Translations under genes and position numbers: made by a program
From: an uncultured Collinsella sp.
Lineage (GTDB): Bacteria; Actinomycetota; Coriobacteriia; Coriobacteriales; Coriobacteriaceae
DNA length: 64,000 nucleotides
Assembly (NCBI GenBank): GCA_900551015.1
Contig: URUI01000002.1
Coordinates: 5,201 to 69,200, forward strand
Reading direction: 5' to 3'
The notes under the pieces: model-generated
Told to the model about the DNA's origin: nothing
Seen by the model: only the letters and a program-made list of their open reading frames with translations
The model's database searches: none
Shown here: positions 45,926 through 54,369 of the stretch, piece after piece
Position numbering within the stretch: position 1 is the first letter of the stretch
Layout of the letters: each line of letters begins with the position of its first letter

Positions 45926-47524
45926 ATGGATCAAAAGGCTTCCGCAAAGGTCCTCGTACTCGACTTTGGTGCGCAGTACGGTCAGCTCATTGCCCGTCGC
46001 GTCCGCGACCTCAACGTGTATTCCGAGATTGTCCCCTGCGACATCTCGGCCGATGAGATTCGCGAGATGAACGCCTCTGCGCTCATCCTTTCTGGCGGCC
46101 CGGCCTCCGTGTACGCCGAGGACGCTCCGTCCATCGATCCCGCCATCTTCGACCTGGGCCTTCCCGTCCTGGGCTTCTGCTACGGCCATCAGATCACGGC
46201 CGTGACGCTCGGCGGCAAGGTCGGCCACTCCGAGGTGGGCGAGTACGGCCGCGCCACCATCACGCGTACGGCCGGCGCCAAGCTCTTTAACTCCACGCCC
46301 ATGGAGCAGACCGTGTGGATGAGCCACCGCGACGCCGTGTCCGAGGTGCCCGAGGGCTTTACCGTTACCGCCAGCACCGACGTGTGCCCGGTTGCCGCCA
46401 TGGAATGCGTCGAGCGCAAGATTTTCACCACGCAGTTCCACCCCGAGGTCAAGCACTCCGAGTACGGTCAGCAGCTGTTGAGCAACTTCCTGTTTGAGAT
46501 CTGCGGCCTGGAGCCCAACTGGAGCATGGACAACCTGGTCGAGACCATGACGGCCGAGTTCCGTGAGAAGGTTGGCGACGACCGCGTGATTCTGGCCCTG
46601 TCCGGTGGCGTCGACTCCTCCGTCGTGGCTGCGCTGGGCGCTCGCGCCGTGGGCAAGCAGATGACCTGTGTGTTCATCAACCACGGCCTGCTGCGCAAGG
46701 GCGAGCCCGAGCAGGTGGAGGAGGTCTTCACCAAGCAGTTCGATGTCGACTTTATCCACGTCCACGCCGAGTACCGTTATGCCGAGCTTCTGGCCGGCGT
46801 GACCGAGCCCGAGGAGAAGCGCCGCATCATCGGTACGCAGTTCTGGAAAGAGTTCTTCGCCGTGGCGCAGCAGCTCGAGACCGATGGCAAGCCGGTCAAG
46901 TACCTGGCTCAGGGCACCATCTACCCCGACATCATCGAGTCCGGCGCTCGCAAGACGGGCGGCAAGACGGCCACCATCAAGAGCCACCACAACCTGATTC
47001 CGTTCCCCGAGGGCGTGCACTTCGACCTTATCGAGCCGCTCGACCACTTCTTTAAGGACGAGGTCCGCGCACTTGGCCTGGCGTTAGGCCTGCCGGGTCA
47101 CATCGTGTTCCGTCAGCCTTTCCCGGGCCCGGGTCTGGCCATCCGCATCATCGGTGCGGTCGACAAGGAGAAGCTCGATATCCTCAAGAATGCCGACGCT
47201 ATCGTGCGCGAGGAGCTCGACGCCTACAACCAGCGTCTGTTTGAGCAGACCGGCGAGCGCAACTCCGAGCACAGCTGCTGGCAGTACTTTGCGGTTCTGC
47301 CCGACATCAAGTCCGTCGGCGTTATGGGTGACGAGCGCACTTATCAGCGCCCGATCATCCTGCGTGCCGTCGAGTCCAGCGATGCCATGACCGCCGACTG
47401 GGCCAAGCTGCCCTACGACGTGCTGGCCCGCATCTCCGGCCGCATCGTTGCCGAGGTCCCCGGCGCCAACCGCGTGTGCTACGACATCACGTCCAAGCCG
47501 CCCGCGACCATCGAGTGGGAATAG
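45926..47524 (+). CDS. guaA: GMP synthase (glutamine-hydrolysing)
   Basis: A 532-residue GuaA. ATG 45926 has AGGAGGGG upstream. The amidotransferase triad is Cys in GFCYGHQI and His-x-Glu in TQFHPEVKHSEYG. The ATP-pyrophosphatase P-loop is LSGGVDSSVVAALG, and the dimerisation domain has RQPFPGPGLAIR and the C-terminal CYDITSKPPATIEWE. It aminates XMP to GMP. No purine riboswitch is apparent in the 260-bp upstream region, which holds a TACACT -10-like box and GTAACG repeats. Confidence 0.98.
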   Translation: MDQKASAKVLVLDFGAQYGQLIARRVRDLNVYSEIVPCDISADEIREMNASALILSGGPASVYAEDAPSIDPAIFDLGLPVLGFCYGHQITAVTLGGKVGHSEVGEYGRATITRTAGAKLFNSTPMEQTVWMSHRDAVSEVPEGFTVTASTDVCPVAAMECVERKIFTTQFHPEVKHSEYGQQLLSNFLFEICGLEPNWSMDNLVETMTAEFREKVGDDRVILALSGGVDSSVVAALGARAVGKQMTCVFINHGLLRKGEPEQVEEVFTKQFDVDFIHVHAEYRYAELLAGVTEPEEKRRIIGTQFWKEFFAVAQQLETDGKPVKYLAQGTIYPDIIESGARKTGGKTATIKSHHNLIPFPEGVHFDLIEPLDHFFKDEVRALGLALGLPGHIVFRQPFPGPGLAIRIIGAVDKEKLDILKNADAIVREELDAYNQRLFEQTGERNSEHSCWQYFAVLPDIKSVGVMGDERTYQRPIILRAVESSDAMTADWAKLPYDVLARISGRIVAEVPGANRVCYDITSKPPATIEWE

Positions 47525-47558
47525 AACAGACGTTCGATAAAATAATATAGTATCAGAT

Positions 47559-47592
47559 AGCGGGCACGGTTTCAATTGAATCCGTGCCCGCT
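47559..47592. terminator. Hairpin after guaA
   Basis: AGCGGGCACGG pairs with CCGTGCCCGCT around a 12-nt loop. No T-run follows on either strand, so it may be a bidirectional weak terminator between guaA and the convergent methyltransferase cluster. Confidence 0.65.
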
Positions 47593-47678
47593 GCTGTATG
47601 CGTGTCCTTGCATGCCCAATATGCGCCGTAAAAGCCGTCTTCTTCGACGTCCAAGTGAATGCGCTTCGTTTTTGCCTC

Positions 47679-48509
47679 TCAAAATCTTATTTTCACGATT
47701 TGCATTTTCATCCCGTTGTCACCGACCCTTGCGAGAAACCGGAAAAAGCCGTTGACAGAAGAGTCCCTCAAATCGTTGTAACCCAGCATATAGCCGCGAC
47801 TTGTGACCTGCAGACGGCTGTCCCACGCGCCGATTTCCCTGGCGGCATCCGAAACCGCAAAATATGCCCCCACATCTTTGATTTTTGCAGTCTTAAGCCA
47901 TGTTTTTGCGATCATCTTTACCGCCGTCCGATTGGCAACATCAAAGACCAGCACACTGCCGGGGAAAGCGTCCGCCATCCCCCGCACCAGTTCCCGGACC
48001 TGCTGGGTCAGAAAGTAATAGAACACCCCGGAGGCAAAGAACACCGCCCCGCGGGAGGCATCGATTTTGCTAAACCATGCGGTGTCTTTCAGGTCGCAGG
48101 GGATATTTTGTTCTCGATCCCCGGCGGGCAGTAGCTGCTGCCGCAAGGCAATCACATCCGGGAAGTCCAGATTGTAGATCTTGCATCTACCGTTGTCGCA
48201 GGTTCTGCCGGTGTTGTCCAGCCCGCAGCCCAGATTGACCACCGCCGCATTGGGGTGGCCTTTCAGGTAATCCCGCACCTCGAAAGCAAGATCACTCTGC
48301 CGTGTGGCCACCTCCAGCGCACCAAAGCGCTGCATCAGGCTGCGGGAGTTTTTCTCTGCCTCTGAAAAGTCGTAGTCGATCTGGTCGACCAGACGAACCG
48401 CTGTTTCATCCCTGTAAAGGTTCGGGTACAACTCCGTACACAGCTTCCGGGAATACAGCGGGAGGATCAGCGTCTCCTGCACGGTGTTTTTCTCAATTTT
48501 ACATTTCAT
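47679..48509 (-). CDS. TcmP/leucine carboxyl methyltransferase-like enzyme
   Basis: A 276-residue SAM enzyme of the PPM1/TcmP type: YRDETAVRLVDQIDYDF, the Arg-rich helix ALEVATRQSDLAFEVRDYL, motif I VVNLGCGLDNTGRTC, NLDFPDVIALRQQLLP, and FFASGVFYYFLTQQ. Such enzymes methylate carboxylates or hydroxyls of small molecules. ATG 48509 has AAGGAAG upstream. It is the last of three consecutive minus-strand methyltransferases headed by an iron-box promoter. It probably works on the same small molecule as the other two; this is inference. Confidence 0.85.
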   Translation of the reverse strand: MKCKIEKNTVQETLILPLYSRKLCTELYPNLYRDETAVRLVDQIDYDFSEAEKNSRSLMQRFGALEVATRQSDLAFEVRDYLKGHPNAAVVNLGCGLDNTGRTCDNGRCKIYNLDFPDVIALRQQLLPAGDREQNIPCDLKDTAWFSKIDASRGAVFFASGVFYYFLTQQVRELVRGMADAFPGSVLVFDVANRTAVKMIAKTWLKTAKIKDVGAYFAVSDAAREIGAWDSRLQVTSRGYMLGYNDLRDSSVNGFFRFLARVGDNGMKMQIVKIRF

Positions 48510-48520
48510 AGGTTTCTTCC

Positions 48521-48624
48521 TTAGTGAATAAAAACTGTCATAATTGCCGCCAGCATAGCCGCTATGACCGTCATGCCTATCGCCATGTGCAGGATGGATG
48601 CAAAAATGCCCGTGCTTGATACCC
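48521..48624 (-). other. Short hydrophobic reading frame between methyltransferases
   Basis: The minus strand encodes a hydrophobic run ending HMAIGMTVIAAMLAAIMTVF-IH before a stop 11 nt ahead of the TcmP-like gene. It could be a one-helix small protein or the remnant of a membrane transporter lost from the cluster. No start with a good ribosome site is seen. Confidence 0.35.
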
Positions 48625-49230
48625 CTACTTCCGCGCCGTGACGCAGAGCCACTTTTTCTTTTTGTGTATCTGCACCTCGTGAAAACCCGCCTGCTCCAGA
48701 CATGCCTTTAATTCAATGTCCTTGTAGATGGTCATGCCGCCGATGATCTGCGTCCACCTCTCGTCCTTGTCCGTATCGCCATTGCTCTCGTTGCAGATAA
48801 GAATTGTCCCGCCTGGCTTCAGCGTCCGCCAGACCTCACGGAAGCATCGGGGCAAATCAGGCCAAAAATAGACGGTTTCAAAGGCCGTGGCAGCATCGAA
48901 GTAGCTATCCTCAAACGCCATATCCGCCACACTGCCTTGCAGAACGGCGCAACGCCCCTCCTGAATTGCAGTTCGGTTGAGCTTTCTAGCCTTCTCCACG
49001 CTGACGGGCGAATAGTCGATGCCCTTGACGACGCCATACGGGCATTTTTTCAGCAGCCGTTTTATGTTTGCCCCGCCGCCGCAGCCGCAATCCAGCACCT
49101 TTGCGTTTGGCGTAAGTCGTAGAAATCGAAGTCCCCACCGCGCCACAGGGCTGTGGCCCAGATTCATCATGGCAACCATAAGTTTTCCGCCGAGGCCCAC
49201 GGGCTTGCGGGTGTTTTCAAAGAACGACAT
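48625..49230 (-). CDS. Class I SAM methyltransferase (UbiE/Methyltransf_11 type)
   Basis: 201 residues from ATG 49230 (MSFFENTRKPVGLGGKLM; GGAGGGG upstream). Motif I is VLDCGCGGGANIKRLL, the acidic strand-2 motif is VKGIDYSPVSVEKA, then DAATAFETVYFWPDL and LKPGGTILICNESNG. The start overlaps the 3' end of the preceding methyltransferase gene by 14 nt, indicating one operon. It is similar in kind to methyltransferases found with iron or siderophore-like transport genes in gut Clostridia, as far as I recall. The substrate is unknown. Confidence 0.88.
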   Translation of the reverse strand: MSFFENTRKPVGLGGKLMVAMMNLGHSPVARWGLRFLRLTPNAKVLDCGCGGGANIKRLLKKCPYGVVKGIDYSPVSVEKARKLNRTAIQEGRCAVLQGSVADMAFEDSYFDAATAFETVYFWPDLPRCFREVWRTLKPGGTILICNESNGDTDKDERWTQIIGGMTIYKDIELKACLEQAGFHEVQIHKKKKWLCVTARK

Positions 49231-49846
49231 CTGGCCCCTCCGATTTCGTGCATTCCGCATAGGTCAATGGGAACGAGGCCTTCAGCACCGCGCTTTTCTG
49301 CACCGCCCAGCCGTTTTGACGCAGGAAACGCAGGTATTCCTCGCTTGTCCACCTGCTGTGGAGGGGGAATCCCGCCATACTCATGAAAAAGGCTTTTGCC
49401 TTGCCGGAAACCGAGTTCCCCGCGTGGGTGAAGGTTGGCGCGATGAGCACGCCGTCGTCCTTCAGTACCCGCCTGATTTCTTGCAGTGCCTTTTCCGGAT
49501 GCGGCACTATGTGAAGCGCGTTGGACGCGATCACCACTTCGAAGGACTTCTGTGCATAGGGCAGGCGGAACATATCTTGTACGGAAAAGTGCAGCTTTGC
49601 GGATTGATTGTCCCGCTTTGCTTCAAGGATCATCTGTGCAGAAGCGTCCGTAGCCTCGATGTGCACCGCCGCATCCACGATGCTCTTTGCGATAAGCCCC
49701 GTGCCGGTGGCAACCTCCAGTACGGTTTTTGCTTTCACCACCGGCCTGATCAGCTCATACATCTTCTCATACGCCGCCCGGTCCTTTCGCATGAAACGGT
49801 CGTACCGACCGGCATTCTTGTCCCAGAAGCCCTTGCGTTCGTGCAT
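49217..49846 (-). CDS. Class I SAM methyltransferase, first gene of iron-box operon
   Basis: A 209-residue methyltransferase: FWDKNAGRYDRFMRKD, motif I VLEVATGTGLIAKSI, VHIEATDASAQMILEAK, DMFRLPYAQKSFEVVIASNALHI over two stretches, and VLKDDGVLIAPTFTH. It heads a three-methyltransferase operon. The ATG at 49846 lies about 35 nt downstream of a minus-strand -10 (TATAGT), with a DtxR/IdeR-type box over the -35. This makes it the most directly iron-controlled gene of the set. Confidence 0.88.
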   Translation of the reverse strand: MHERKGFWDKNAGRYDRFMRKDRAAYEKMYELIRPVVKAKTVLEVATGTGLIAKSIVDAAVHIEATDASAQMILEAKRDNQSAKLHFSVQDMFRLPYAQKSFEVVIASNALHIVPHPEKALQEIRRVLKDDGVLIAPTFTHAGNSVSGKAKAFFMSMAGFPLHSRWTSEEYLRFLRQNGWAVQKSAVLKASFPLTYAECTKSEGPDVVL

Positions 49847-49864
49847 GGCTATCGCCCCCCAAAC

Positions 49865-49921
49865 AGTTAGAGCAATCTAACTATAACACACGAATCATGC
49901 AGTAAGATAAGGCTAACCTTA
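49865..49921 (-). promoter_or_regulatory. DtxR/IdeR-type iron box and promoter of methyltransferase operon
   Basis: TAAGATAAGGCTAACCTTA (49903-49921) matches 17 of 19 positions of the DtxR/IdeR consensus TWAGGTTAGSCTAACCTWA. On the minus strand a -10 TATAGT is at 49885-49880, so the box covers the -35 region and metal-bound regulator would block transcription. A second inverted repeat, AGTTAGA-GCAA-TCTAACT (49865-49882), lies between the -10 and the ATG. Confidence 0.78.
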
Positions 49922-50628
49922 TTTCTTGGCCAAGACGCATCTCTTCGGTTTTGCTTATAACGGTGTGAGTCAGATACTAAGCTGGAGCTGAAGAAGGAGC
50001 TTGGCGGACAGGTAGGTCGATACCGGTTCCCGGAACGGTGATCCAGCCAATTACACCAGGGCTCTAGTCATGCAGGTAAACCCAATCCATGACGGGAAAT
50101 AGGTCCTTTTCTCTAGCTCGACGTCTTTCGGAGCTTGACGATTTGGACTGATGGAGGTGAGAAGTCCCTCACTGCGCCAATACCAGAAGATTGCGCTATA
50201 GACATCTCTCCGACCCTTTGAATCACCCCTTTTCACGCCACCCGCTACGAACCCCGGCGGAAACTAGGGAGTGATTAAAAAGGCGACCTGCGGTTTTGCG
50301 AATCAATTGAGTCATTCACAAAATCGCGAATTAAGGGCCTGATTCGCCCAAATTGCGCACGAATTGGCCCTTAGGCGGTACGACGCGACACGCATCGACA
50401 ACACTCGGACTGGATTAGTCACTGAGCGGGAATAGCGGGAACTGGCTTTTGAACTCGCGTTTTGATACCGTCGAGTACCGCCTGATGCTGTTTCGGCGCC
50501 GCCATAGAGTAAAGCCACCAGCGAAATAACGGGAATAAAAGCCTCCGGACCCTCTGGTTCGGAGGCTATCTTTTTGCATATCTGCCTAAAACGACTCCTT
50601 GCCAAAGCCCCTTGAGCATCGGGCGGCA
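49922..50628. other. Gene-poor region with hairpins
   Basis: About 700 bp with no supported gene; the 61-codon minus-strand frame at 50051-50236 has no recognisable domain. A long-range inverted repeat TAAGGGCC (50332) / GGCCCTTA (50366) lies in AT-richer sequence. A strong hairpin AGCCTCCG / CGGAGGCT (50540-50567), with T-runs on both sides, terminates the merR transcript from the minus strand. The stretch looks like decayed accessory DNA. Confidence 0.5.
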
Positions 50629-51069
50629 TTATTGAGTGTGGGCGTTATCGTAGGTATCTTTGATTTCTTCTGGCAAATTGTCGGGAATCAGCGCCTTCAC
50701 TCTATCCTCGTTGCCATCTTGGATTGCCTGCTCGTAGTACCAGCATTTGAACTTCAGCATGTCGAGCGCGCGGTTCATGTTCACGATCTCCGACTCCATG
50801 TGGGCCTTGCGCTCCTCGAACATGGCCTTGCGTTTGGGGTATGTTGAGGGACCCTCTGCGCACCATTCCATGAACAGCCGGATGTCCTTGATCTCCATTC
50901 CAGCCTTCTTTAGGCATTCGATGACCCGAAGCGCTTCGAGTTCCGTATCGCTGAATCGGCGAATGCCGGATGCCCGCTCCAGCCCCGGGAACAATCCCTG
51001 CTTGTCGTAATATCGCAGCGTTGAAGCGGGCAAACCGAACATTTCCGCCACCTGTCCGATTGTGTACAT
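50629..51069 (-). CDS. MerR-family regulator
   Basis: A 146-residue MerR protein: MYTIGQVAEMFGLPASTLRYYDKQGLFPGLER is the winged-helix head (two stretches), then SGIRRFSDTELEALRVIECLKKAGM and a long dimerisation coiled coil. The effector region FKCWYYEQAIQDGNE has a single Cys, so it does not look like a metal sensor. It is divergent from a flavoprotein gene across a promoter with a typical MerR inverted repeat in an over-long spacer. It probably responds to a small organic or oxidative signal. Confidence 0.9.
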   Translation of the reverse strand: MYTIGQVAEMFGLPASTLRYYDKQGLFPGLERASGIRRFSDTELEALRVIECLKKAGMEIKDIRLFMEWCAEGPSTYPKRKAMFEERKAHMESEIVNMNRALDMLKFKCWYYEQAIQDGNEDRVKALIPDNLPEEIKDTYDNAHTQ

Positions 51070-51100
51070 GGCTCCTCCGAAACAATGTCGAATTCATTCC

Positions 51101-51131
51101 TTGACCTAAAGTCAGGTTTAGGTATTACCTT
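51101..51131 (+). promoter_or_regulatory. MerR-type promoter with 19-bp spacer
   Basis: -35 TTGACC (51101-51106) and -10 TACCTT (51126-51131) are 19 bp apart. The inverted repeat ACCTAAA-GTCAGG-TTTAGGT (51104-51123) fills the spacer. Over-long spacers with a central dyad are the hallmark of MerR-activated promoters. Confidence 0.78.
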
Positions 51132-51174
51132 CATTCTCGTCAATGTAAATCGGGAGCGCAAGGGGTATTCCGTA

Positions 51175-51714
51175 ATGGGCAAAACGGTTTTGATAGTTTC
51201 TTCAAGTCCACGAAAGAATGGCAATTCCGAGACGCTGGCGGAGGCTTTCGCCAACGGCGCGCGGGAGGCAGGTCACAGCGTTGAGACCGTGCGTCTGCGC
51301 GAGAAGCAAATGGGCTTCTGCAGGGGCTGCCTTGCCTGCTTAAAGTTGGGGCGTTGCGTCATCCAAGACGATGCCGTGGAAATTGCCGCCAAAATGCACG
51401 ATGCGGATGTGCTGGTGTTTGCAACGCCCGTCTACTACTACAGCGTCTGCGGCCAGCTCAAAACCATGCTGGACCGCGCTAACCCGCTTTTTGGCTCCGA
51501 TTATGCATTCACCGAGGCATATCTGTTGGCGACGGCGGCGGAGAACGGGCGCTCGACCTTCGACGGGGCGAAAAAGGCGATGCAGGGATGGGTTGACTGT
51601 TTCTCCCGCTGCACGCTCGCTGGAACGGTTTTCGCCGGCGGCGTGAACGGCGTGGGCGAAATCGCCGGGCATCCCGCTCTGGAGCAGGCGCGGCGAATGG
51701 GCATGGGAATTTAG
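51175..51714 (+). CDS. NADPH-dependent FMN reductase / flavodoxin-fold iron-sulfur flavoprotein
   Basis: 179 residues from ATG 51175 (AAGGGG upstream). FMN-binding start is VLIVSSSPRKNGNSETLAEAF; the Cys cluster CRGCLACLKLGRCVIQDD fits the compact 4Fe-4S motif of iron-sulfur flavoproteins; VFATPVYYYSVCGQLK is the second flavin loop. Such proteins reduce quinones, oxygen species or metals with NADPH. It is under the MerR-type promoter and followed 63 nt later by the AhpD-cupin gene, so the three form one stress-like unit. Confidence 0.9.
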   Translation: MGKTVLIVSSSPRKNGNSETLAEAFANGAREAGHSVETVRLREKQMGFCRGCLACLKLGRCVIQDDAVEIAAKMHDADVLVFATPVYYYSVCGQLKTMLDRANPLFGSDYAFTEAYLLATAAENGRSTFDGAKKAMQGWVDCFSRCTLAGTVFAGGVNGVGEIAGHPALEQARRMGMGI

Positions 51715-51777
51715 CCGGGCTGTTTGGCCGCGCGGAAACAGATTTGTGCCAAAACTATCGACAGGAGGAAATCGATC

Positions 51778-52542
51778 ATGGCAGTTAAACAGACGGCAGG
51801 CAGAGACGCCCTGGGGGAGTTCGCTCCCAAATTCGCACAGCTCAACGACGACGTGCTGTTCGGCGAGGTGTGGAGCCGAGAGAGTGAGCTCTCCCTGCGC
51901 GACCGCAGCGTGGTGACGGTGGTTGCCCTGATGTCGCAGGGGCTGACGGACTCTTCGTTCAAATATCACCTGATGTCCGCAAAGAACAATGGAGTGACCA
52001 GGACGGAGATAGCGGAAATCCTTACGCACGCGGCGTTTTATGCGGGTTGGCCCAAGGCGTGGGCTGCCTTCCGCATGGCGAAGGAGGTCTGGGCGGCCGA
52101 CGATGCCGCCGACGCAAGGGCTCAGCACCAAAACGAGATGGTTTTCCCCATCGGTGCCCCCAACGACGCCTTCGCGAAGTACTTTATCGGCCAAAGCTAC
52201 CTCGCGCCCCTTTCCACCGAGCAGGTCGGCGTCTACAACGTGACGTTTGAGCCTGGCTGCCGCAACAACTGGCATATCCATCACGCCAAAAGCGGTGGCG
52301 GACAGATTCTCGTCTGCGTGGCTGGTCGAGGGTTTTACCAGGAGTGGGGCAAGCCGGCACAGGAGCTGCGCCCCGGCGACGTGGTCAACATCGCCCCGGG
52401 AGTGAAGCACTGGCACGGCGCCGCGCCCGACAGCTGGTTCTCGCATCTCGCGTTGGAGGTTCCGGGCGAGGAGACCTCCAACGAGTGGTTGGAGCCTGTG
52501 GGTGATGAGGAATATCTCAAAGCGACTAACAAAGAGGCTTAA
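51778..52542 (+). CDS. Carboxymuconolactone decarboxylase (AhpD-like) fused to cupin
   Basis: 254 residues from ATG 51778 (AGGAGG upstream). Residues 1-110 are a CMD domain (SLRDRSVVTVVALMSQGL, MSAKNNGVTRTEIAEILTHA, YAGWPKAWAAF) lacking the CxxC of peroxidase-type AhpD. Residues about 135-240 are a cupin_2 barrel with metal ligands WHIHHAKSGGGQ and VKHWHG. Such fusions are common beside MerR regulators in gut anaerobes. The reaction is unknown; detoxification of an aromatic or reactive carbonyl compound is a guess. Confidence 0.9.
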   Translation: MAVKQTAGRDALGEFAPKFAQLNDDVLFGEVWSRESELSLRDRSVVTVVALMSQGLTDSSFKYHLMSAKNNGVTRTEIAEILTHAAFYAGWPKAWAAFRMAKEVWAADDAADARAQHQNEMVFPIGAPNDAFAKYFIGQSYLAPLSTEQVGVYNVTFEPGCRNNWHIHHAKSGGGQILVCVAGRGFYQEWGKPAQELRPGDVVNIAPGVKHWHGAAPDSWFSHLALEVPGEETSNEWLEPVGDEEYLKATNKEA

Positions 52543-52553
52543 GCCTCGCCGCG

Positions 52554-53288
52554 CTACCCGTCGCGTTGCTGTGCCGCCGAGAGCAGCGCGCCCAAATCGG
52601 CCTGAATTGCCTCTGCCTTGCTTCCGAGCTGCAGCGGAGCCGAGCCGTTCGAGATGTTGACGCTCAACAGGTGCCCATCCGGCAGCTTTGCGGTCATGCT
52701 CCAGAACGGGAGCGTGATGATGCCCGGGGTCATCTCGCCCGCGCCGAGCTCCAGCAACAGCACGCGGTCATTGCTGCGCTCGCGCACAAAGCGCTCGTAC
52801 CGTCCGAGGCTCTCGCGCCACGCCGCGCCTTGCAGAAACGTGTCGTCGCGCACCCACGGCACAAGCTGCCAGCCGCAGTGCGGGCATCGGGGGATATCCT
52901 CGCTGCGGATCTCGAACCCCGACATGCCGGCGAGCATGCGCTCGACGTAGGACTTCGCGTCGAAGAGTTCGTCGCAGCATGGCTGCTTGCACTGAAGGTG
53001 CGCGGCGCTTCCCTGGTAGTTGCAGATTCTCTCGGCGGGAAACGTCTTCTCGACCTGGGTGTCCACGTTGGTGCTCAGGATAAAGTAGTCCTTGTGGCCG
53101 ACGAGAGAGCGCAGGTCGAGATAGGGCTGTGAGGCCGGCTCGCGCAGCATGAAATCGATGTATCGCGCGTAGTAGGCCCATTGCTGCTCGAGGCTGGGGT
53201 AGAGGTGGTAGAAGCCGTCGAAAAGGCTCTTGACTACTTTCGATTGATGCTCAGTGCCCATTGTATTCGCTACGATTAAACTCGGCAC
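52554..53288 (-). pseudogene. 5'-truncated sirtuin-like gene B (copy 1)
   Basis: From codon 20 onward (about 53233 downwards) this frame is nearly identical to the intact sirtuin-like gene at 56031-56879: KSLFDGFYHLYPSLEQ, FILSTNVDTQVEKTF, ICNYQGS, Cys pairs CKQPCC and CPHC, ELGAGEMTPGI. The first 60 or so residues, which hold the NAD-binding GIGSGMSSAAG loop, are replaced by unrelated sequence (GTG start, MPSLIVANTMGTE...). Without the NAD loop it cannot be a working sirtuin. The break lies 3' of the radical-SAM pair and marks one end of the insertion or deletion. Confidence 0.85.
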
Positions 53289-53460
53289 AGGGGATACTGG
53301 TTTTCCGTGCGAAAACGCTCATGCCGCTAAATTGAGCGACCGCCTGTACTGCAGCGGGATCATCCGCCCGAGCGATCCCTTAATCCGTCGCCCGTTGCGC
53401 AAATCGGCAGAAGCCACGCGTGGACGCTAATCGCTCGAGCGAATCGTCGTCGGTTTCCGT

Positions 53461-54369
53461 TTAATGATTTCTTTTTCCGCTATTATCCGACCCTCGGACT
53501 TCCTCGTGATAGAAGTAGTCCACGATCACCGGATGCCCCTGGGGGACTCTGCCATAAGGCATTTCGTTGTCCACAAAGGGGCAATCGTACTTCTTGGCCA
53601 TTTCCTCGGCTTTTACTTCAAGCGCTTCAAAATAGCTACGGTTGCGCTTGTTATAGATCTCATCGTAAAGCGGTACGAGATTGGGATGTTTCTCGGCGAT
53701 ATAATCCAGGATCGCTTTTTTGAAACCACCCCGAAGATTGAGATTTTCGAGCCAAAACAAATCGCACCGATCTTTTACTCGCTCAAAAATCATCTCAAAA
53801 TCCGTGATGCCGGGAAATACCGGGGACACGAAGCAGACCGTACGGATACCTTCGTCATACACCTGCTTCATAGCAGCGATACGACGCTCGATGCTCGACG
53901 CGGAGTCCATATCGTTCTTGAAGTTCTCATCCAGCGTGTTGATCGACCATGAAACGGTCACTCGTCCAAGCCTCTTCAGCAGATCGATATCCCGTACCAC
54001 AAGATCGGACTTTGTGCAGATCAGAATATCTGCATCGCTGCCAATCAGCTGCTCCAGGAGTTTCCTGGTATTCCCGAATCGCTCCTCCTGTGGATTGTAG
54101 CCATCCGTCACAGAACCGATAACCACCCGCTGTCCAGCGTATTTCTTCGGATTCTTGATTTCCGGCCAATGCTTCACATCAAGAAAGGTGCCCCATTCCT
54201 CCTTGTGTCCGGTAAAGCGCTTCATAAAGGAGGCATAGCAATACTTGCAGGCATGCGTGCAGCCTACATAGGGATTGACCGAGTAGCCGCCTACCGGCAG
54301 GCTGGACTTGGTCATGATGTTCTTTGCTTCCACCTCATTGATGAGGATTCCATCGATCACTTCCGCCAT
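53461..54369 (-). CDS. Radical SAM protein, SplB-like (mobile pair protein B)
   Basis: 302 residues from ATG 54369 (GGAGG upstream; a longer frame exists without ribosome site). Radical-SAM cluster motif CTHACKYCYASF (CxxxCxxC), then WGTFLDVKHWPEI, VIGSVTDGYNPQEE, ILICTKSDLVVRDIDLL and VTVSWSINTLDE. It starts 13 nt inside the end of the next radical-SAM gene, so the two are coupled. I recall an NCBI-named 'radical SAM mobile pair' A/B in gut Firmicutes and Actinobacteria; this fits. The pair sits exactly between two broken sirtuin genes. Codon use is less GC-biased than its neighbours, supporting transfer. Confidence 0.87.
   Translation of the reverse strand: MAEVIDGILINEVEAKNIMTKSSLPVGGYSVNPYVGCTHACKYCYASFMKRFTGHKEEWGTFLDVKHWPEIKNPKKYAGQRVVIGSVTDGYNPQEERFGNTRKLLEQLIGSDADILICTKSDLVVRDIDLLKRLGRVTVSWSINTLDENFKNDMDSASSIERRIAAMKQVYDEGIRTVCFVSPVFPGITDFEMIFERVKDRCDLFWLENLNLRGGFKKAILDYIAEKHPNLVPLYDEIYNKRNRSYFEALEVKAEEMAKKYDCPFVDNEMPYGRVPQGHPVIVDYFYHEEVRGSDNSGKRNH

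Noticed and set aside
50051..50236. 61-codon minus-strand frame as a gene
   Set aside because: No ribosome site, no recognisable domain, and it lies in a degenerate gene-poor stretch.
51340..52446. 368-codon minus-strand frame across the flavoprotein and AhpD-cupin genes
   Set aside because: It spans two real genes in antisense and has no domain; both plus-strand genes have good starts and motifs.
52566..53132. Plus-strand frame opposite the sirtuin B fragment, repeated at 55944-56591
   Set aside because: Its repetition simply reflects the duplicated sirtuin sequence; the protein has no start signal or known domain.
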